NCBI GenBank assembly: GCA_946413655.1
Contig: CAMKLO010000008.1
Span: forward strand, 1 to 64,000
From: an uncultured Fibrobacter sp.
GTDB taxonomy: Bacteria; Fibrobacterota; Fibrobacteria; Fibrobacterales; Fibrobacteraceae
Reading direction: 5' to 3'
DNA length: 64,000 nucleotides
Under the pieces are notes generated by a model, which did no database searches, was not told where the DNA came from, and saw only the letters and a program-made list of their open reading frames with translations. This document shows, in pieces, positions 1 to 9,009 of the stretch. The translations under genes were made by a program, and so were the position numbers. How positions within the stretch are numbered: the first letter of the stretch is position 1; every line of letters begins with the position of its first letter.

Positions 1-701
1 ACAAGCTCCCGCACGACCACCACGAACTCATCGCCATGATTGCCCCGCGTGCGGTGATTGCGCTCGGTAACCCCGGTTACGAATGGCTGGGCGACGAGTC
101 GGGCTACAAGTCCATGATGGCGGCGACCGAAGTGTGGAAGGCCATGGGTATCGAAGACCGTATCGGTTTTGATTTTACTGGTGGCCATGAGCACTGCCAG
201 GCTGCTTCGAGCCAGACCAAGTCTGTGACGGCGTTCGTGGACAAGTTCCTGCGCAACAAGGACGCGAATACCGATATCCACGTGAAGCCCACGAACGGCA
301 AGGGATTCAAGATTGACAACTATGGCGACTGGATTGACTGGGAAACGCCGAATCTCCCATATACCGCTTCGAATCCCGATACGGCCAAGAAGGATACGAC
401 GGTTGCCGATACTTCGAAGAAAGATTCTGTTGTTAAAGGCGATTCGACAACATATTGTGGCGATATGCGTTTGGCGATGCCCGATATCGGCGTACGTATG
501 GTTCAGGGACGTCTGGAAATCTCCGGGGCTCCATCGGGAGCACGTGTGAAACTTTATGATGTCAACGGTATGCTGGTTGGCAAACTTGGCGCCACGGGTG
601 GCATCCTTCCGGTGCGCGCGAAGGGCAGACTAGTTATCATTATTGAAAATGACACGGGAATGCGGCTTGCAACTAGAGTAATCAATAACGTCGGATTCTA
701 G
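1..701 (+). CDS. Glucuronoyl esterase-like (CE15) protein, C-terminal part
   Basis: The gene enters from the left edge; the reading frame is open from base 3 and runs to the stop at 701. The first visible residues (KLPHDHHELIAMIAPRAV) match the conserved block of CE15 4-O-methyl-glucuronoyl methylesterases, which cut the ester between lignin and glucuronoxylan. The GGHEHC motif about 45 residues later would hold the catalytic His; the Ser nucleophile lies outside the window. After the hydrolase comes a Lys/Asp/Thr/Ser-rich linker (about residues 115-145) and an 80-residue tail with the pattern 'LEISGAPSGARVKLYDVNG', typical of the beta-sandwich tails on secreted Fibrobacter and Bacteroidetes proteins. 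Role as a secreted plant-wall esterase is inferred from these motifs. Family assignment is good; the exact substrate is not provable here. Confidence 0.75.
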   Translation, partial: KLPHDHHELIAMIAPRAVIALGNPGYEWLGDESGYKSMMAATEVWKAMGIEDRIGFDFTGGHEHCQAASSQTKSVTAFVDKFLRNKDANTDIHVKPTNGKGFKIDNYGDWIDWETPNLPYTASNPDTAKKDTTVADTSKKDSVVKGDSTTYCGDMRLAMPDIGVRMVQGRLEISGAPSGARVKLYDVNGMLVGKLGATGGILPVRAKGRLVIIIENDTGMRLATRVINNVGF

Positions 702-787
702 CGAAAGGCTATTTTTCTGTCAAGATGTCGTGCGGAAACGCGCGGCATTTGTTGTATCTGTTTTGCAGATGCTAAATTTATAGGCGT

Positions 788-2644
788 ATGCCCATTTTGT
801 CTGCACAGAATATTTTACTTCGTTTTGGCGGCCCGCCGCTTTTGGATAACGTCTCGTTCGATATCGAGGCTGGTGACCGCATTTGCCTTGTCGGGCGTAA
901 CGGCGAAGGCAAGAGTACTCTTTTGAAAGTGTTGACCGGCGAGATGGAGACGAATTCCGGCGAAATTGTGAAGAAGTCGGGTCTCAAAGTGGCCCGCATG
1001 ATTCAGGAAATCCCGACGCATTTTGACGGGACCGTGCGTGACATTGTGATGGGTCGTGTGTCCGTGGTGAGCGGCGGTTCCGTGATTTCGAAAAAAAGTT
1101 TGGACGATGGGGCGCATAATGCGACTGCCGAGGCGATTCTCGGCAAGACGGGGATTGATCCGGATGCACCTTACGACAGCTTGAGCGGCGGACAGAAACG
1201 CCGTGTGCTTTTTGCACGTGCCGTAGCCGAAGACCCGGATTTGCTGTTGCTCGATGAACCGACGAACCATCTAGATATTCCGGCTATCCAGTGGCTGGAG
1301 GGAATTGTTTCGCGCTTGAATTGTGCGGTGATGTTCGTGAGCCATGACCGTGCGTTTGTCCGCCGTACGGCGACCCGTATTTTTGAACTTGATCGTGGCC
1401 GCGTCCGCAGCTGGGATTTCCCCTACGACAAGTTTGTTCAGTTTAGGGATCAGGCGCTCGTTGAAGAAGAAAAGGCGAACCAGCTTTTCGACAAACGTTT
1501 GGCCGAAGAAGAAGTCTGGATCCGCAAGGGCATCCAGGCCCGCCGTACGCGCAACGAGGGGCGAGTCCGCGCCCTCATCAAGATGCGCGAAGAACGCGCG
1601 GCCCGCCGCTCCCGTACAGGCAATGTGAACATGCAGATTACGGAAGCCGACCGTTCCGGGCGCCTCGTTGCGCGCCTGACGGACGTGTCTTATTCGTATG
1701 ACGGGAGCCCGCTTATTAGCGGCCTTTCGACAGAAATTAGCCGTGGCGACCGCATCGGCATTGTGGGGCCGAATGGCTCCGGCAAGACGACGCTATTGCG
1801 CTTGATTCTTGGTGAACTCCAGCCGGATTCGGGCTCTGTGCGTTTGGGCAGCAATTTGCATATCGCGTATTTTGACCAAATGCGCACCCGCCTGCGCGAA
1901 GACAAATCGCTTATCGAGAACATCGGTGACGGACAAGCTTACATTACCTTGAACGGCGTCAAGCGCCATGTGTTAAGTTATTTGCAGGACTTCCTGTTTT
2001 CTGCCGATCGCGCCCGCGGCCCGATTAGCGCGCTTAGCGGCGGGGAACGCAACCGACTCTTGCTCGCGTGCCTCTTTAGCCACCCGAGCAACGTCTTGGT
2101 GCTTGACGAACCGACGAACGATTTGGACATGGAAACGCTCGACCTCCTTGCCGAACTCCTCGCGGATTACAACGGCACCGTCCTGACGGTCAGTCATGAC
2201 CGTGCCTTCCTCGATTCTGTGGCGACAGGCATCCTCGCTATCGAAGAGAACGGGCAAGTTTTCGAGGCGGTCGGCGGCTACTCCGATTACGAGGCGAACA
2301 AGAAAATTCGCGACAAGGAAGCCGCTAACGCCGCCCGCATCGCTGCCGAAAAAGAAGCCGAAAAGCAGGCCCGCTCCAATCCGGGCATAGGCGCCGCCTC
2401 TGCGGCCCCCACGCCCGGCAGAAAGAAAAAGCGCAGCTACAACGAGGAACGCGAATATGCTGCCCTGCCCGAAAAAATTGAAAATTTGGAACAGGAAATC
2501 GCTGGTTTCCAGATGGAACTTTCAAAGCCCGAAGTCTATACAAACGCCTCTCTTATCGTCGAATTACAGAAAAAAATTGCCGATGACGAGGGTTTGCTTG
2601 AAAAATTATACGAAAGATTCGAAATTTTGGACAATTTAGGCTAA
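788..2644 (+). CDS. ABC-F family ATPase (Uup-like)
   Basis: This 618-residue protein has two ABC ATPase domains and no membrane segments. Domain 1 has Walker A GRNGEGKST, signature LSGGQKRR and Walker B LLLLDEPTNHLD. Domain 2 has GPNGSGKTT, LSGGERNR and VLVLDEPTNDLD. The charged linker between them and a C-terminal coiled coil (about residues 545-618, rich in Glu/Lys/Leu) fit the Uup/ABC-F group, which acts on ribosomes or branched nucleic acids rather than in transport. The ATG has no Shine-Dalgarno sequence; an AT-rich motif (TAAATTTAT) ends only about six bases before it, so the transcript may be leaderless. It could be another ABC-F subtype, since Uup is suggested only by the C-terminal coiled coil. 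Confidence 0.85.
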   Translation: MPILSAQNILLRFGGPPLLDNVSFDIEAGDRICLVGRNGEGKSTLLKVLTGEMETNSGEIVKKSGLKVARMIQEIPTHFDGTVRDIVMGRVSVVSGGSVISKKSLDDGAHNATAEAILGKTGIDPDAPYDSLSGGQKRRVLFARAVAEDPDLLLLDEPTNHLDIPAIQWLEGIVSRLNCAVMFVSHDRAFVRRTATRIFELDRGRVRSWDFPYDKFVQFRDQALVEEEKANQLFDKRLAEEEVWIRKGIQARRTRNEGRVRALIKMREERAARRSRTGNVNMQITEADRSGRLVARLTDVSYSYDGSPLISGLSTEISRGDRIGIVGPNGSGKTTLLRLILGELQPDSGSVRLGSNLHIAYFDQMRTRLREDKSLIENIGDGQAYITLNGVKRHVLSYLQDFLFSADRARGPISALSGGERNRLLLACLFSHPSNVLVLDEPTNDLDMETLDLLAELLADYNGTVLTVSHDRAFLDSVATGILAIEENGQVFEAVGGYSDYEANKKIRDKEAANAARIAAEKEAEKQARSNPGIGAASAAPTPGRKKKRSYNEEREYAALPEKIENLEQEIAGFQMELSKPEVYTNASLIVELQKKIADDEGLLEKLYERFEILDNLG

Positions 2645-2730
2645 TTTTTTTTCTATTCCTCGTGACATAAGTGCAAATCTATTATAGATTTATCTTGATG
2701 GATTATTGAGATATGATGGAGGAATTGAAA

Positions 2731-5700
2731 ATGAAGTCGTTATCTTTGTCAATTTTGATGGTTTTGGCTGGCACGGTATCGAGTTTCGCCGGTGCGTCGG
2801 TTTGGAGTTTTGATAAGCAAAGAGGCAATGACGTTCAGCCTGCTTATTGGTATAGCTATCAGGATTCCACGACACAGACATATGGTGTACTTAAGGACCT
2901 TGCAGATGGCTATAAGGAGTTCTCGGCAACGCTGAACTTGAATTTGGGAGCAGGCAAGACTAGTGCCACGGGTTTTGGCATAGCATGGAAGCAGACCAAC
3001 AGACAGGATGTGCCTATAGATCTTTCCTCGTACGAAGGCCTTTGCCTCACGTACAAGGCGACTAATCCGTTCCGTGTTGATTTTAAGCAATCCTCTGTCA
3101 CGGATTACAACTTTTATGGCGTAGTTTTACAGGCTAAAGACGAATTTACATCGTCGTTCATCGATTTCAAAAATCTTGCCCAGGAAGTTGGCTGGGGAAA
3201 AACGGTCGATTTGGATCTTACCCAGCAGTTGGGTGTTCAGATGAACTACAAGACCGGTATTGCCGAAGCTGTTGATGGCGCCGATAAAAACAAGAATGTG
3301 ATTACGATTAAAGCGATTTCTCTTGGCGAGTGTGAATCTTCAGTAGTGGTTGCAGATACCAGTTTCAAGATTCTTGAACCATACGACAAGGTTCAGTCCG
3401 TGACTCTCAAGGCGAAGGATTCGTTAAAGGTTGTCCTTTCTAAGGTCTTTTCTGTTGGTGTAGGTGAATCATTGACGATTACGTCGGCAACAACGCCGAC
3501 GGGTTTGTTGACGAAGGTTAAGCCTACTGGTGCGGTGACGCTGAGCGATACTCTTGTGTATGTTCCTGCATCGGTTGATAAGGATACGTCCGCCACTCTT
3601 ATAATTTTCGGTGTGAAGGGTACGGAATCGAAATCGGTCCAGATAAACGTTAACATAACCCCCGATACTTCTACGGTGGTTGGTCCTGTTTGCCCGGGTG
3701 ATCCTAGCTGCCCGGACAATCCTCCTCCTCCTGAGAACCACCCCACGAAGGTACTTGCTCCTTACGATACTGGAGCCGTTGTCCTGGATACAATACCCGA
3801 ATCGGATACATTGTGGATTCCTCTTGCAAAGCTGTTTGCTGACGAGGATAACGACAAGCTCATGTTTGTTGTTGAAACATCGGCTCCGTTGATGAAAAAC
3901 TTGACTCCTTTGGACAAGGTGACTTTGAAAGATTCGCTGGCTCTTATTCCGGTGAATGTCAAGAAGGATACATCTCTTATTGTGGCTATCTCTGCTACAG
4001 ATACAAAGTCTGATTTGGTCAAGGTAAGCTTTATCGTTTCCATCAAGGATTTGAGCCGTCCTCCGGTTGCTGTTGACATTGAATATGAAACTAACGAAGA
4101 TGAAATCTTTATAGTTAGTGGTGATAAGACCATCGGGAAAAAGGCTAGTGATCCGGATGGCGATGATTTCATCGTTGTCCTCATTGACTCGACCAAGTAT
4201 GGCAATTTGACCCAGTTCTCTACTCTCGGTTCGTTTAACTATAAGCCGGAACAGAATTTCCATGGCGACGACACTTTGACCTACATTCTTGTTGAAACGG
4301 CAAATCATAACGTCAGGAGCCAGAAGGCTACAGTGGTTATCCACGTGAAACCAGTCAATGACCCGCCGGGATTTGTTGTTGTCGATAGCACGTTCCTCAA
4401 GGATACGTTGGCTCTTGACATGGACTTTGACGAAGACACGGTGAAACAAATCAAGATTCCTACGAAATCGCTTGTCTTCGGTGACCAAGAAGTTAATGAA
4501 GGCTCGCAGAAATTTATTTATGGTGCGGTTGGCGAGAAGATTGTCGCTGCCGTTGATAGTGTCACTGCGAACTTCTACTTTATCTCGGTAAAGCCTGTGA
4601 CTGGCGCTACTGGTCTTGCAACAATCTTCTTCTATGCTTCGGATGGAATTGATTCCGTAGGTGTGAAAATAGGGGTGAAGCTCATCTCTCCGAAGGATGT
4701 TGCGCAGGCGATGAATGACGAATACACGGCGTTTAACGATACGGTTCTTACTGTAAGTGCGAAGGACGGTGTCCTTGCTAATGACAAATATCCTGAAGGC
4801 ATGACGAAGGGAATGACTGCCGAACTCGCCCAGAAGCCAAGCCATGGTACGCTTACTTTCAATAAGGATGGTAGCTTTACGTACAAGCCGAACGAGGGCT
4901 TTGAAGACGTTGATCGCTTTGGTTACTACTGCGTCATCAACGAGACGAAGTCCAAGGCGGCGATTGTTACGATTAAAGTCGAAAAGCGAAACCAGCTCCC
5001 GACGGTCGTTGTCAATCCTGCGACATTGGATACGACCGTTTCGGAAGACTTCCCGTCTTCGAAGGCTTTGAAGTATCCGAGGTCCGTGATTGCGTCCTGG
5101 TTCAAGGATCCTGAAGGGGATTCGCTCACATTCACGGCTAAGAGCAAGGACGGAAAGCTCAAGGTTGAAGTTACGGACAAGGGAATTCTCGAAATCAACT
5201 CTGTTCTTGATTCTACAGGCAAGTCTTATGTGGTCGTGACTGCGACGGACAAGAAGTCCAGTTCCAAGAGCTTCGAGTTCTGCGTGACGATTACGGCGGT
5301 GAACGACAAGCCTGTGGCATTGCGTCGCGATACGGTTTATGTGAAAGACAAGTCGGGCTGGAAGGTCAAGTGGGATCTTGACACTCTTGTCCGTGATGTC
5401 GATGGAGATGAACTGACGTTTACGCCGAACGAGACAAGCGCCTTGAAGAAATATATGACGATTTCTATGAAAGGTTCTGTGCTGACTGCGACCGCTGTCG
5501 ATGGTGTCAAGTTCAAGGAAGGCCAGATGTTTGCTCTCGGTGTTACGGCTTCCGACCCGAGCAATGCGAACGTGACGATTCCTTTGTACGTTGTCATTGG
5601 AACGAAGACTGGTTTGATGCCGCAGCTTGCAAAGCCGAAGAACAACTGGCAGAACGCCGTGATGGCAAAGCGCGGAACGGTTAGGATGATGGATATGCAG

Positions 5701-5820
5701 GGTCGTGTAATCTGGAATGCAAAACTTCCGGTGAACCCGGCTGAAGTGATGAACGCTTCTGCACAGGTCCAGGGCCGCAAGCTCCTCCGCGTCAACAACC
5801 AGACATGGACGATAAAGTAG
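2731..5820 (+). CDS. Secreted multidomain protein with tandem cadherin/Ig-like domains
   Basis: I place the start at 2731 rather than the in-frame ATG at 2713, because GGAGG (2718-2722) sits eight bases before it and the protein then begins with a clean signal peptide (MKSLSLSILMVLAGTVSSFA). The first 200 mature residues resemble the carbohydrate-binding or CIA30-like modules seen in Fibrobacter. They are followed by repeated beta-sandwich units with D-x-D-G-D calcium-type motifs (ASDPDGDDF, FADEDNDK, VRDVDGDEL) and 'GSFTYKPNEGFEDVDRFGY', typical of VCBS/cadherin-like repeats. The last 60 residues (VRMMDMQGRVIW...) look like a secretion/sorting tail. About 1029 residues. The likely role is surface adhesion or substrate binding; no catalytic motif is seen. 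Confidence 0.7.
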   Translation: MKSLSLSILMVLAGTVSSFAGASVWSFDKQRGNDVQPAYWYSYQDSTTQTYGVLKDLADGYKEFSATLNLNLGAGKTSATGFGIAWKQTNRQDVPIDLSSYEGLCLTYKATNPFRVDFKQSSVTDYNFYGVVLQAKDEFTSSFIDFKNLAQEVGWGKTVDLDLTQQLGVQMNYKTGIAEAVDGADKNKNVITIKAISLGECESSVVVADTSFKILEPYDKVQSVTLKAKDSLKVVLSKVFSVGVGESLTITSATTPTGLLTKVKPTGAVTLSDTLVYVPASVDKDTSATLIIFGVKGTESKSVQINVNITPDTSTVVGPVCPGDPSCPDNPPPPENHPTKVLAPYDTGAVVLDTIPESDTLWIPLAKLFADEDNDKLMFVVETSAPLMKNLTPLDKVTLKDSLALIPVNVKKDTSLIVAISATDTKSDLVKVSFIVSIKDLSRPPVAVDIEYETNEDEIFIVSGDKTIGKKASDPDGDDFIVVLIDSTKYGNLTQFSTLGSFNYKPEQNFHGDDTLTYILVETANHNVRSQKATVVIHVKPVNDPPGFVVVDSTFLKDTLALDMDFDEDTVKQIKIPTKSLVFGDQEVNEGSQKFIYGAVGEKIVAAVDSVTANFYFISVKPVTGATGLATIFFYASDGIDSVGVKIGVKLISPKDVAQAMNDEYTAFNDTVLTVSAKDGVLANDKYPEGMTKGMTAELAQKPSHGTLTFNKDGSFTYKPNEGFEDVDRFGYYCVINETKSKAAIVTIKVEKRNQLPTVVVNPATLDTTVSEDFPSSKALKYPRSVIASWFKDPEGDSLTFTAKSKDGKLKVEVTDKGILEINSVLDSTGKSYVVVTATDKKSSSKSFEFCVTITAVNDKPVALRRDTVYVKDKSGWKVKWDLDTLVRDVDGDELTFTPNETSALKKYMTISMKGSVLTATAVDGVKFKEGQMFALGVTASDPSNANVTIPLYVVIGTKTGLMPQLAKPKNNWQNAVMAKRGTVRMMDMQGRVIWNAKLPVNPAEVMNASAQVQGRKLLRVNNQTWTIK

Positions 5821-5853
5821 TAGGCAGTAGACGGTAGGAAGTAGACAGTTTTA
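5819..5853 (+). repeat. Heptamer array at the stop codon of the 2731 gene
   Basis: Five in-phase 7-bp units (AGTAGGC, AGTAGAC, GGTAGGA, AGTAGAC, AGTTTTA). The first unit overlaps the TAG stop codon at 5818-5820. It belongs to the AGTNNNN superfamily described in the findings. Confidence 0.75.
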
Positions 5854-5872
5854 CTCTCCTGCCGTTGAATGT

Positions 5873-5924
5873 GTCATCCTGAGTCCCGGAACAAGTCCGG
5901 GATAAACGAAGTCGAAGGATCCAG
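5873..5924 (+). repeat. GTCATCCTGA...GAAGGATCCAG intergenic repeat, copy 1
   Basis: A 52-bp copy of a dispersed element: conserved GTCATCCTGAG at the left, GAAGGATCCAG at the right, and a variable centre that here forms a stem (TCCCGG...CCGGGA). Seven further copies occur in the window, some as inverted pairs. Confidence 0.7.
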
Positions 5925-5935
5925 CTAAATTCAAA

Positions 5936-5990
5936 AAGAAGGGCTCCGCGAATGCGGAGCCTTCTTTCGTCTATAGCCCGCTTTGCGGGC
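5936..5990. terminator. Double hairpin between convergent genes
   Basis: A GGCTCCGC/GCGGAGCC stem (about 5938-5966) flanked by A-rich and TTCTTT sequence is followed by a second stem GCCCGC-TTT-GCGGGC (5976-5990). It lies between the convergent ends of the 2731 gene and ackA, so it probably terminates both. Confidence 0.7.
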
Positions 5991-6007
5991 GTTCTTTCGT
6001 CTTTCGT

Positions 6008-7189
6008 CTAACGCACCAGTGCTTCTGTATCGAGGGCGATGAGCAGTTCTTCGTTTGTTGCAACGACGATTGCCTTCGGCGTGCCGTCCTTCGTGATGAG
6101 GTGGTTGGATTCCTTGCCGCTCTTGAGGTTGCGTTCTTCGTCAACTTGGTAACCGAGAATCTTTAAGTTGTCCAAAGCCTGCTTGCGGACGTAGAAACTG
6201 TTTTCGCCGATGCCGCCGGTAAAGACGATGGCATCGATACGCGGGAGCGCCATAGCGAGGCCGCCGATTTCGCGAGTGAGGCGGTAGCAGAAAACGTCGA
6301 GAGCGATTTGAGCCTGCTTGTTGCCTTCGCTTGCAGCCTGCGTGAGCGTACGCATGTCGTTCGAAAGGCCGGAGAGGCCGAGCAAGCCGGATTCCTTATT
6401 CACAAGGTGGTCGAGCTGATCGATAGTGCCGTATTCCTTGCCGTACTTCTTTGCGATGTAGAAGAGGATTGCCGGGTCGAGGCTACCGGAACGGGTTCCC
6501 ATGATAAGACCTTCGAGCGGGGTGAAACCCATAGTGGTATCGACGCACTGGCCGTTCAAAATCGCGGAGCAGCTGGAGCCGTTGCCGAGGTGGGCCGTGA
6601 TGAGGCAAGTTTCTTCGGGCTTGGTGCCGAGAACGTTGCAGGCTTCGGCAGTCACAAAGCGGTGGCTTGTGCCGTGGGCGCCGTAACGGCGGATGCCGTC
6701 CTTTTCATAGAACTTGTACGGAATACCGTAGAGGTAAGCCTTCTGCGGCATCGTCTGGTGGAAAGCTGTATCGAACACGGCAACCTGCGGGAGGCCCGGG
6801 AAGAACTTTGTGGCGCATTCCATGCCCGTTGCGTGAGCTGGTTCGTGGAGCGGGGCAAAGAGCGTGATGCTGCGGATGTAGTCGATGACTTCTTGTGTGA
6901 CCTTCTCACTCTTGATGTACTTACCGCCATGCACAACGCGGTGGCCGATAGCTTCAATCGTGCCTGTGAGTTTCTGGGCGTCGAGGAATTTCTTGACCTG
7001 GTCAACAGCTTCGGCATGCGTGGGGCAATCGAAGTTGAAGTCGATTTTGCCTTCGGGGCCTTTTGCCTTGGTGTGGCCGTTGACGCCGATGTTTTCGACG
7101 AGGCCGCTTGCGATGGATTCTTTAGTCTTGGTGTCGATGACGGCGAACTTGACCGAGGAACTGCCGCAGTTTAAAACGAGTACGCGCAT
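6008..7189 (-). CDS. ackA: Acetate kinase
   Basis: This 393-residue protein is of normal length for acetate kinase, which makes acetate and ATP from acetyl phosphate in the cytoplasm. The acetate/sugar-kinase fold is clear from LVLNCGSSSVKFAVID at the N-terminus, HRVVHGG, DTAFHQTMP, GAHGTSHRF, the phosphate-binding AHLGNGSSC and the adenosine-binding GGIGENS. No phosphotransacetylase gene is adjacent. The start codon is the only good candidate and has no Shine-Dalgarno sequence: the ATG is preceded directly by a heptamer array (7193-7220). Acetate formation fits a fermentative anaerobe. Confidence 0.97.
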   Translation of the reverse strand: MRVLVLNCGSSSVKFAVIDTKTKESIASGLVENIGVNGHTKAKGPEGKIDFNFDCPTHAEAVDQVKKFLDAQKLTGTIEAIGHRVVHGGKYIKSEKVTQEVIDYIRSITLFAPLHEPAHATGMECATKFFPGLPQVAVFDTAFHQTMPQKAYLYGIPYKFYEKDGIRRYGAHGTSHRFVTAEACNVLGTKPEETCLITAHLGNGSSCSAILNGQCVDTTMGFTPLEGLIMGTRSGSLDPAILFYIAKKYGKEYGTIDQLDHLVNKESGLLGLSGLSNDMRTLTQAASEGNKQAQIALDVFCYRLTREIGGLAMALPRIDAIVFTGGIGENSFYVRKQALDNLKILGYQVDEERNLKSGKESNHLITKDGTPKAIVVATNEELLIALDTEALVR

Positions 7190-7192
7190 TTT

Positions 7193-7220
7193 AGTAGTCA
7201 GTGGTTAGTGGTTAGTGATT
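7193..7220 (+). repeat. Heptamer array abutting the ackA start codon
   Basis: Four perfectly phased 7-bp units (AGTAGTC, AGTGGTT, AGTGGTT, AGTGATT) lie three bases upstream of the ackA ATG, which is on the minus strand. The array takes the place of any ribosome-binding site. Confidence 0.8.
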
Positions 7221-7260
7221 AAGGTTGCATTCGGCACAGTTGGCAGGCCCCGATAGAAGC

Positions 7261-7339
7261 GTCATTCTGAGGCGTAGCCGAAGAATCCAGTCATTTCCTT
7301 TATTAAATGTTTGGATCCTTCACTGTCGTTCAGGATGAC
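7261..7339. repeat. Inverted pair of GTCATTCTGA...GAATCCAG repeats
   Basis: A plus-strand copy (7261-7290) and a minus-strand copy (7312-7339) face each other across 21 bases, so a transcript could fold into a long imperfect hairpin. They lie between the divergent ackA and PAP2 genes. Confidence 0.7.
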
Positions 7340-7437
7340 GAAGTGTGGAGCAGACCTGTTGCTTGCCACCTATTACATTTAAATAATAGTATTTTGATGT
7401 GTTATTGGCTTTGGTGAAAATTTCTAAATTCGTTTCC

Positions 7438-7983
7438 ATGCTCAATAAGATTTCTGAATTTGACAATCGCGTTTCGGTTTATTGGACGAATCGGCATTTT
7501 TCCGCGAAGACGACGAAGTTCCTCAAGTTCTACGTGCGTCTTGGCGATGGCTATATTTGGGCTTTGTTCATTGCGTTTTTGATTTGGAAAATCGGTTGGG
7601 AAAATTTCTTACCGATTCTTTGGCAGGCGCTTGTTTCGCTTGTTATGAGTCTTGTGATTTACGAAGGTGTCAAGCTCAGCACCAAGCGTCCACGTCCGTT
7701 TGCCGCGAATCCGCAAATCAAGGCGGAAGTGCCGCCGCTGGACAAGTACAGTTTCCCGTCGGGCCATACGATGAACAACTTGGCTGTCGCTAGTACGGTA
7801 TTCTTTATCGTTCCGCAGTACGGCTGGATTATGATGCTGTTGCCGCTCACGTGGGGACTTTTGCGTGTGTATTTCGGCGTGCACTGGCTGACGGATGTGC
7901 TGTGCGGATTTGCGCTTGGCGTCGTAAGCTTTGCATTTGGGCATGCCTTGTGGATTCCCATTTCTGCCGCAATTGGTGCCTAA
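7438..7983 (+). CDS. PAP2-family membrane phosphatase
   Basis: A membrane protein of 181 residues with the three acid-phosphatase motifs of the PAP2 superfamily: KLSTKRPRP (motif 1), PSGHT (motif 2, with the catalytic His) and a motif 3 ending GVHWLTDVLCG. Hydrophobic segments flank each motif, as in undecaprenyl-diphosphate or lipid phosphatases. The substrate is therefore probably a lipid phosphate at the cytoplasmic membrane, but this cannot be read from the sequence. I chose the ATG at 7438; an in-frame GTG at 7399 would add 13 residues. Neither has a Shine-Dalgarno sequence, and a TCTAAATTC motif lies just before the ATG. Confidence 0.85.
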   Translation: MLNKISEFDNRVSVYWTNRHFSAKTTKFLKFYVRLGDGYIWALFIAFLIWKIGWENFLPILWQALVSLVMSLVIYEGVKLSTKRPRPFAANPQIKAEVPPLDKYSFPSGHTMNNLAVASTVFFIVPQYGWIMMLLPLTWGLLRVYFGVHWLTDVLCGFALGVVSFAFGHALWIPISAAIGA

Positions 7984-7984
7984 T

Positions 7985-8032
7985 TGTCATTCCCGCCTGA
8001 TTCTTGTCATTCCGGCCTCCGAGCCGGACATC
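7985..8032 (+). repeat. GTCATTCCGGCC...GCCGGA intergenic repeat
   Basis: Two successive GTCATTCC starts (7985 and 8005). The second continues as a stem, CCGGCCTCCGAGCCGG. A close relative occurs at 29048-29075. Confidence 0.55.
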
Positions 8033-8115
8033 CTTCAAGGTGAGTGTCGCGACAGGCTGCTTGCAGACTGTCATGACCGAGCCGCTGAGGATGGGGCGAA
8101 AGCCCAATCACCTTT

Positions 8116-8150
8116 ACTAACCAATGACCATTGACTAATGACTAACGACT
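8116..8150 (-). repeat. Heptamer array overlapping the phosphatase start codon
   Basis: Five units read on the plus strand as ACTAACC, AATGACC, ATTGACT, AATGACT and AACGACT (reverse complement AGTCNNT type). The start ATG at 8138 lies inside the fourth unit, so the first four residues (MTND) are encoded by the array. Confidence 0.75.
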
Positions 8151-8845
8151 TTGTACAATTTTCCGACTTTTTTGCCCAGGTTGACTGGAACTCTAGAATT
8201 TATTTGCTTTTGCGCCATGCCGAACGTAATCACATTACGCCCGGCGATAAGGACTTTGGTGCTCATGTCGGGCTTACGGAACGTGGGCGCCGTCAGGCAG
8301 TAGCGCTTGGGCGGATGATTCCGGCGATTGGCGATGCGGTGTATTTTTCTAGCCCGGTGGGGCGTTGTGTGGAAACAGCGCAGTGCATTGGTGAAGGACG
8401 CAAACTTGCGGGCTTTGGGAACTTTGCGATTCCTGGAACTACGCAGGGTGTTGCCACGGGTGCTTCAGTAAATGTCACGCCGCTTGACGCTCTCGGTGAT
8501 TTCTTTGTTCGTGATGTGCCTGCATACGAGCAGACTTTGCGAGAAGGCTTTTACGAAGGCATTTGCAAGTGGCTGGATTCAGGCGAGCATGATGCTTTTT
8601 GGCCGTTTCACGAGCGTGCGGAACAGATGCGTGAAATGATGTTTGAAAAAGCGCAATCACGATTCAATATCTTTGTGACGCACGACGCGTGGATTGTGCC
8701 GTGTCTATCGCATTTTTGCAATTTAAAATTTGAACCGAAATGCTGGATGAACTTCTTGACGGGGCTTGCTTTTGAGGTGCCCGAAAAAGGCAATGTGAAA
8801 GTAACTCCCGTGACCGCCATGGAAACGGGCTGGCTGCATTTCTAA
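8138..8845 (+). CDS. Histidine phosphatase superfamily protein (phosphoglycerate-mutase fold)
   Basis: A soluble protein of 235 residues. The phosphohistidine motif LLRHAERNHI (RHxxR type) is near residue 24, followed by LTERGRRQAVALG, which is typical of broad-specificity histidine phosphatases. A second conserved His occurs in FVTHDAW near residue 183. The substrate is unknown; candidates range from sugar phosphates to phosphoproteins. There is no ribosome-binding site: the ATG is embedded in a heptamer repeat, so the N-terminal residues may be recent additions. Moderate certainty about function, high certainty about the fold. Confidence 0.85.
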   Translation: MTNDFVQFSDFFAQVDWNSRIYLLLRHAERNHITPGDKDFGAHVGLTERGRRQAVALGRMIPAIGDAVYFSSPVGRCVETAQCIGEGRKLAGFGNFAIPGTTQGVATGASVNVTPLDALGDFFVRDVPAYEQTLREGFYEGICKWLDSGEHDAFWPFHERAEQMREMMFEKAQSRFNIFVTHDAWIVPCLSHFCNLKFEPKCWMNFLTGLAFEVPEKGNVKVTPVTAMETGWLHF

Positions 8846-8865
8846 AAATCATTCAAATTAATGCT

Positions 8866-8993
8866 AGTTAAGAGTTCTAAGTTACTAGTTACTAGAGAAT
8901 TTCATATCAAGAATTTTAGTAACTACCAGCTAGTATCTAGTAACTGTGCCGAAGGCACTTAGTAACTATTAACTAGTAACTTCTATCTAAAAA
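8866..8993 (+). repeat. Composite heptamer element with hairpin, copy 1
   Basis: Left half: AGTTAAG, AGTTCTA, AGTTACT, AGTTACT, AGAGAAT (8866-8900). Spacer, then right half of CTANNAA units (8916-8943), a 5-bp hairpin GTGCC-GAA-GGCAC (8946-8958) and more units to 8993. The left and right halves are reverse complements of each other in consensus. It fills the gap before the SIR2-like gene. Confidence 0.8.
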
Positions 8994-9009
8994 ATTATAC
9001 ATTAACAGT

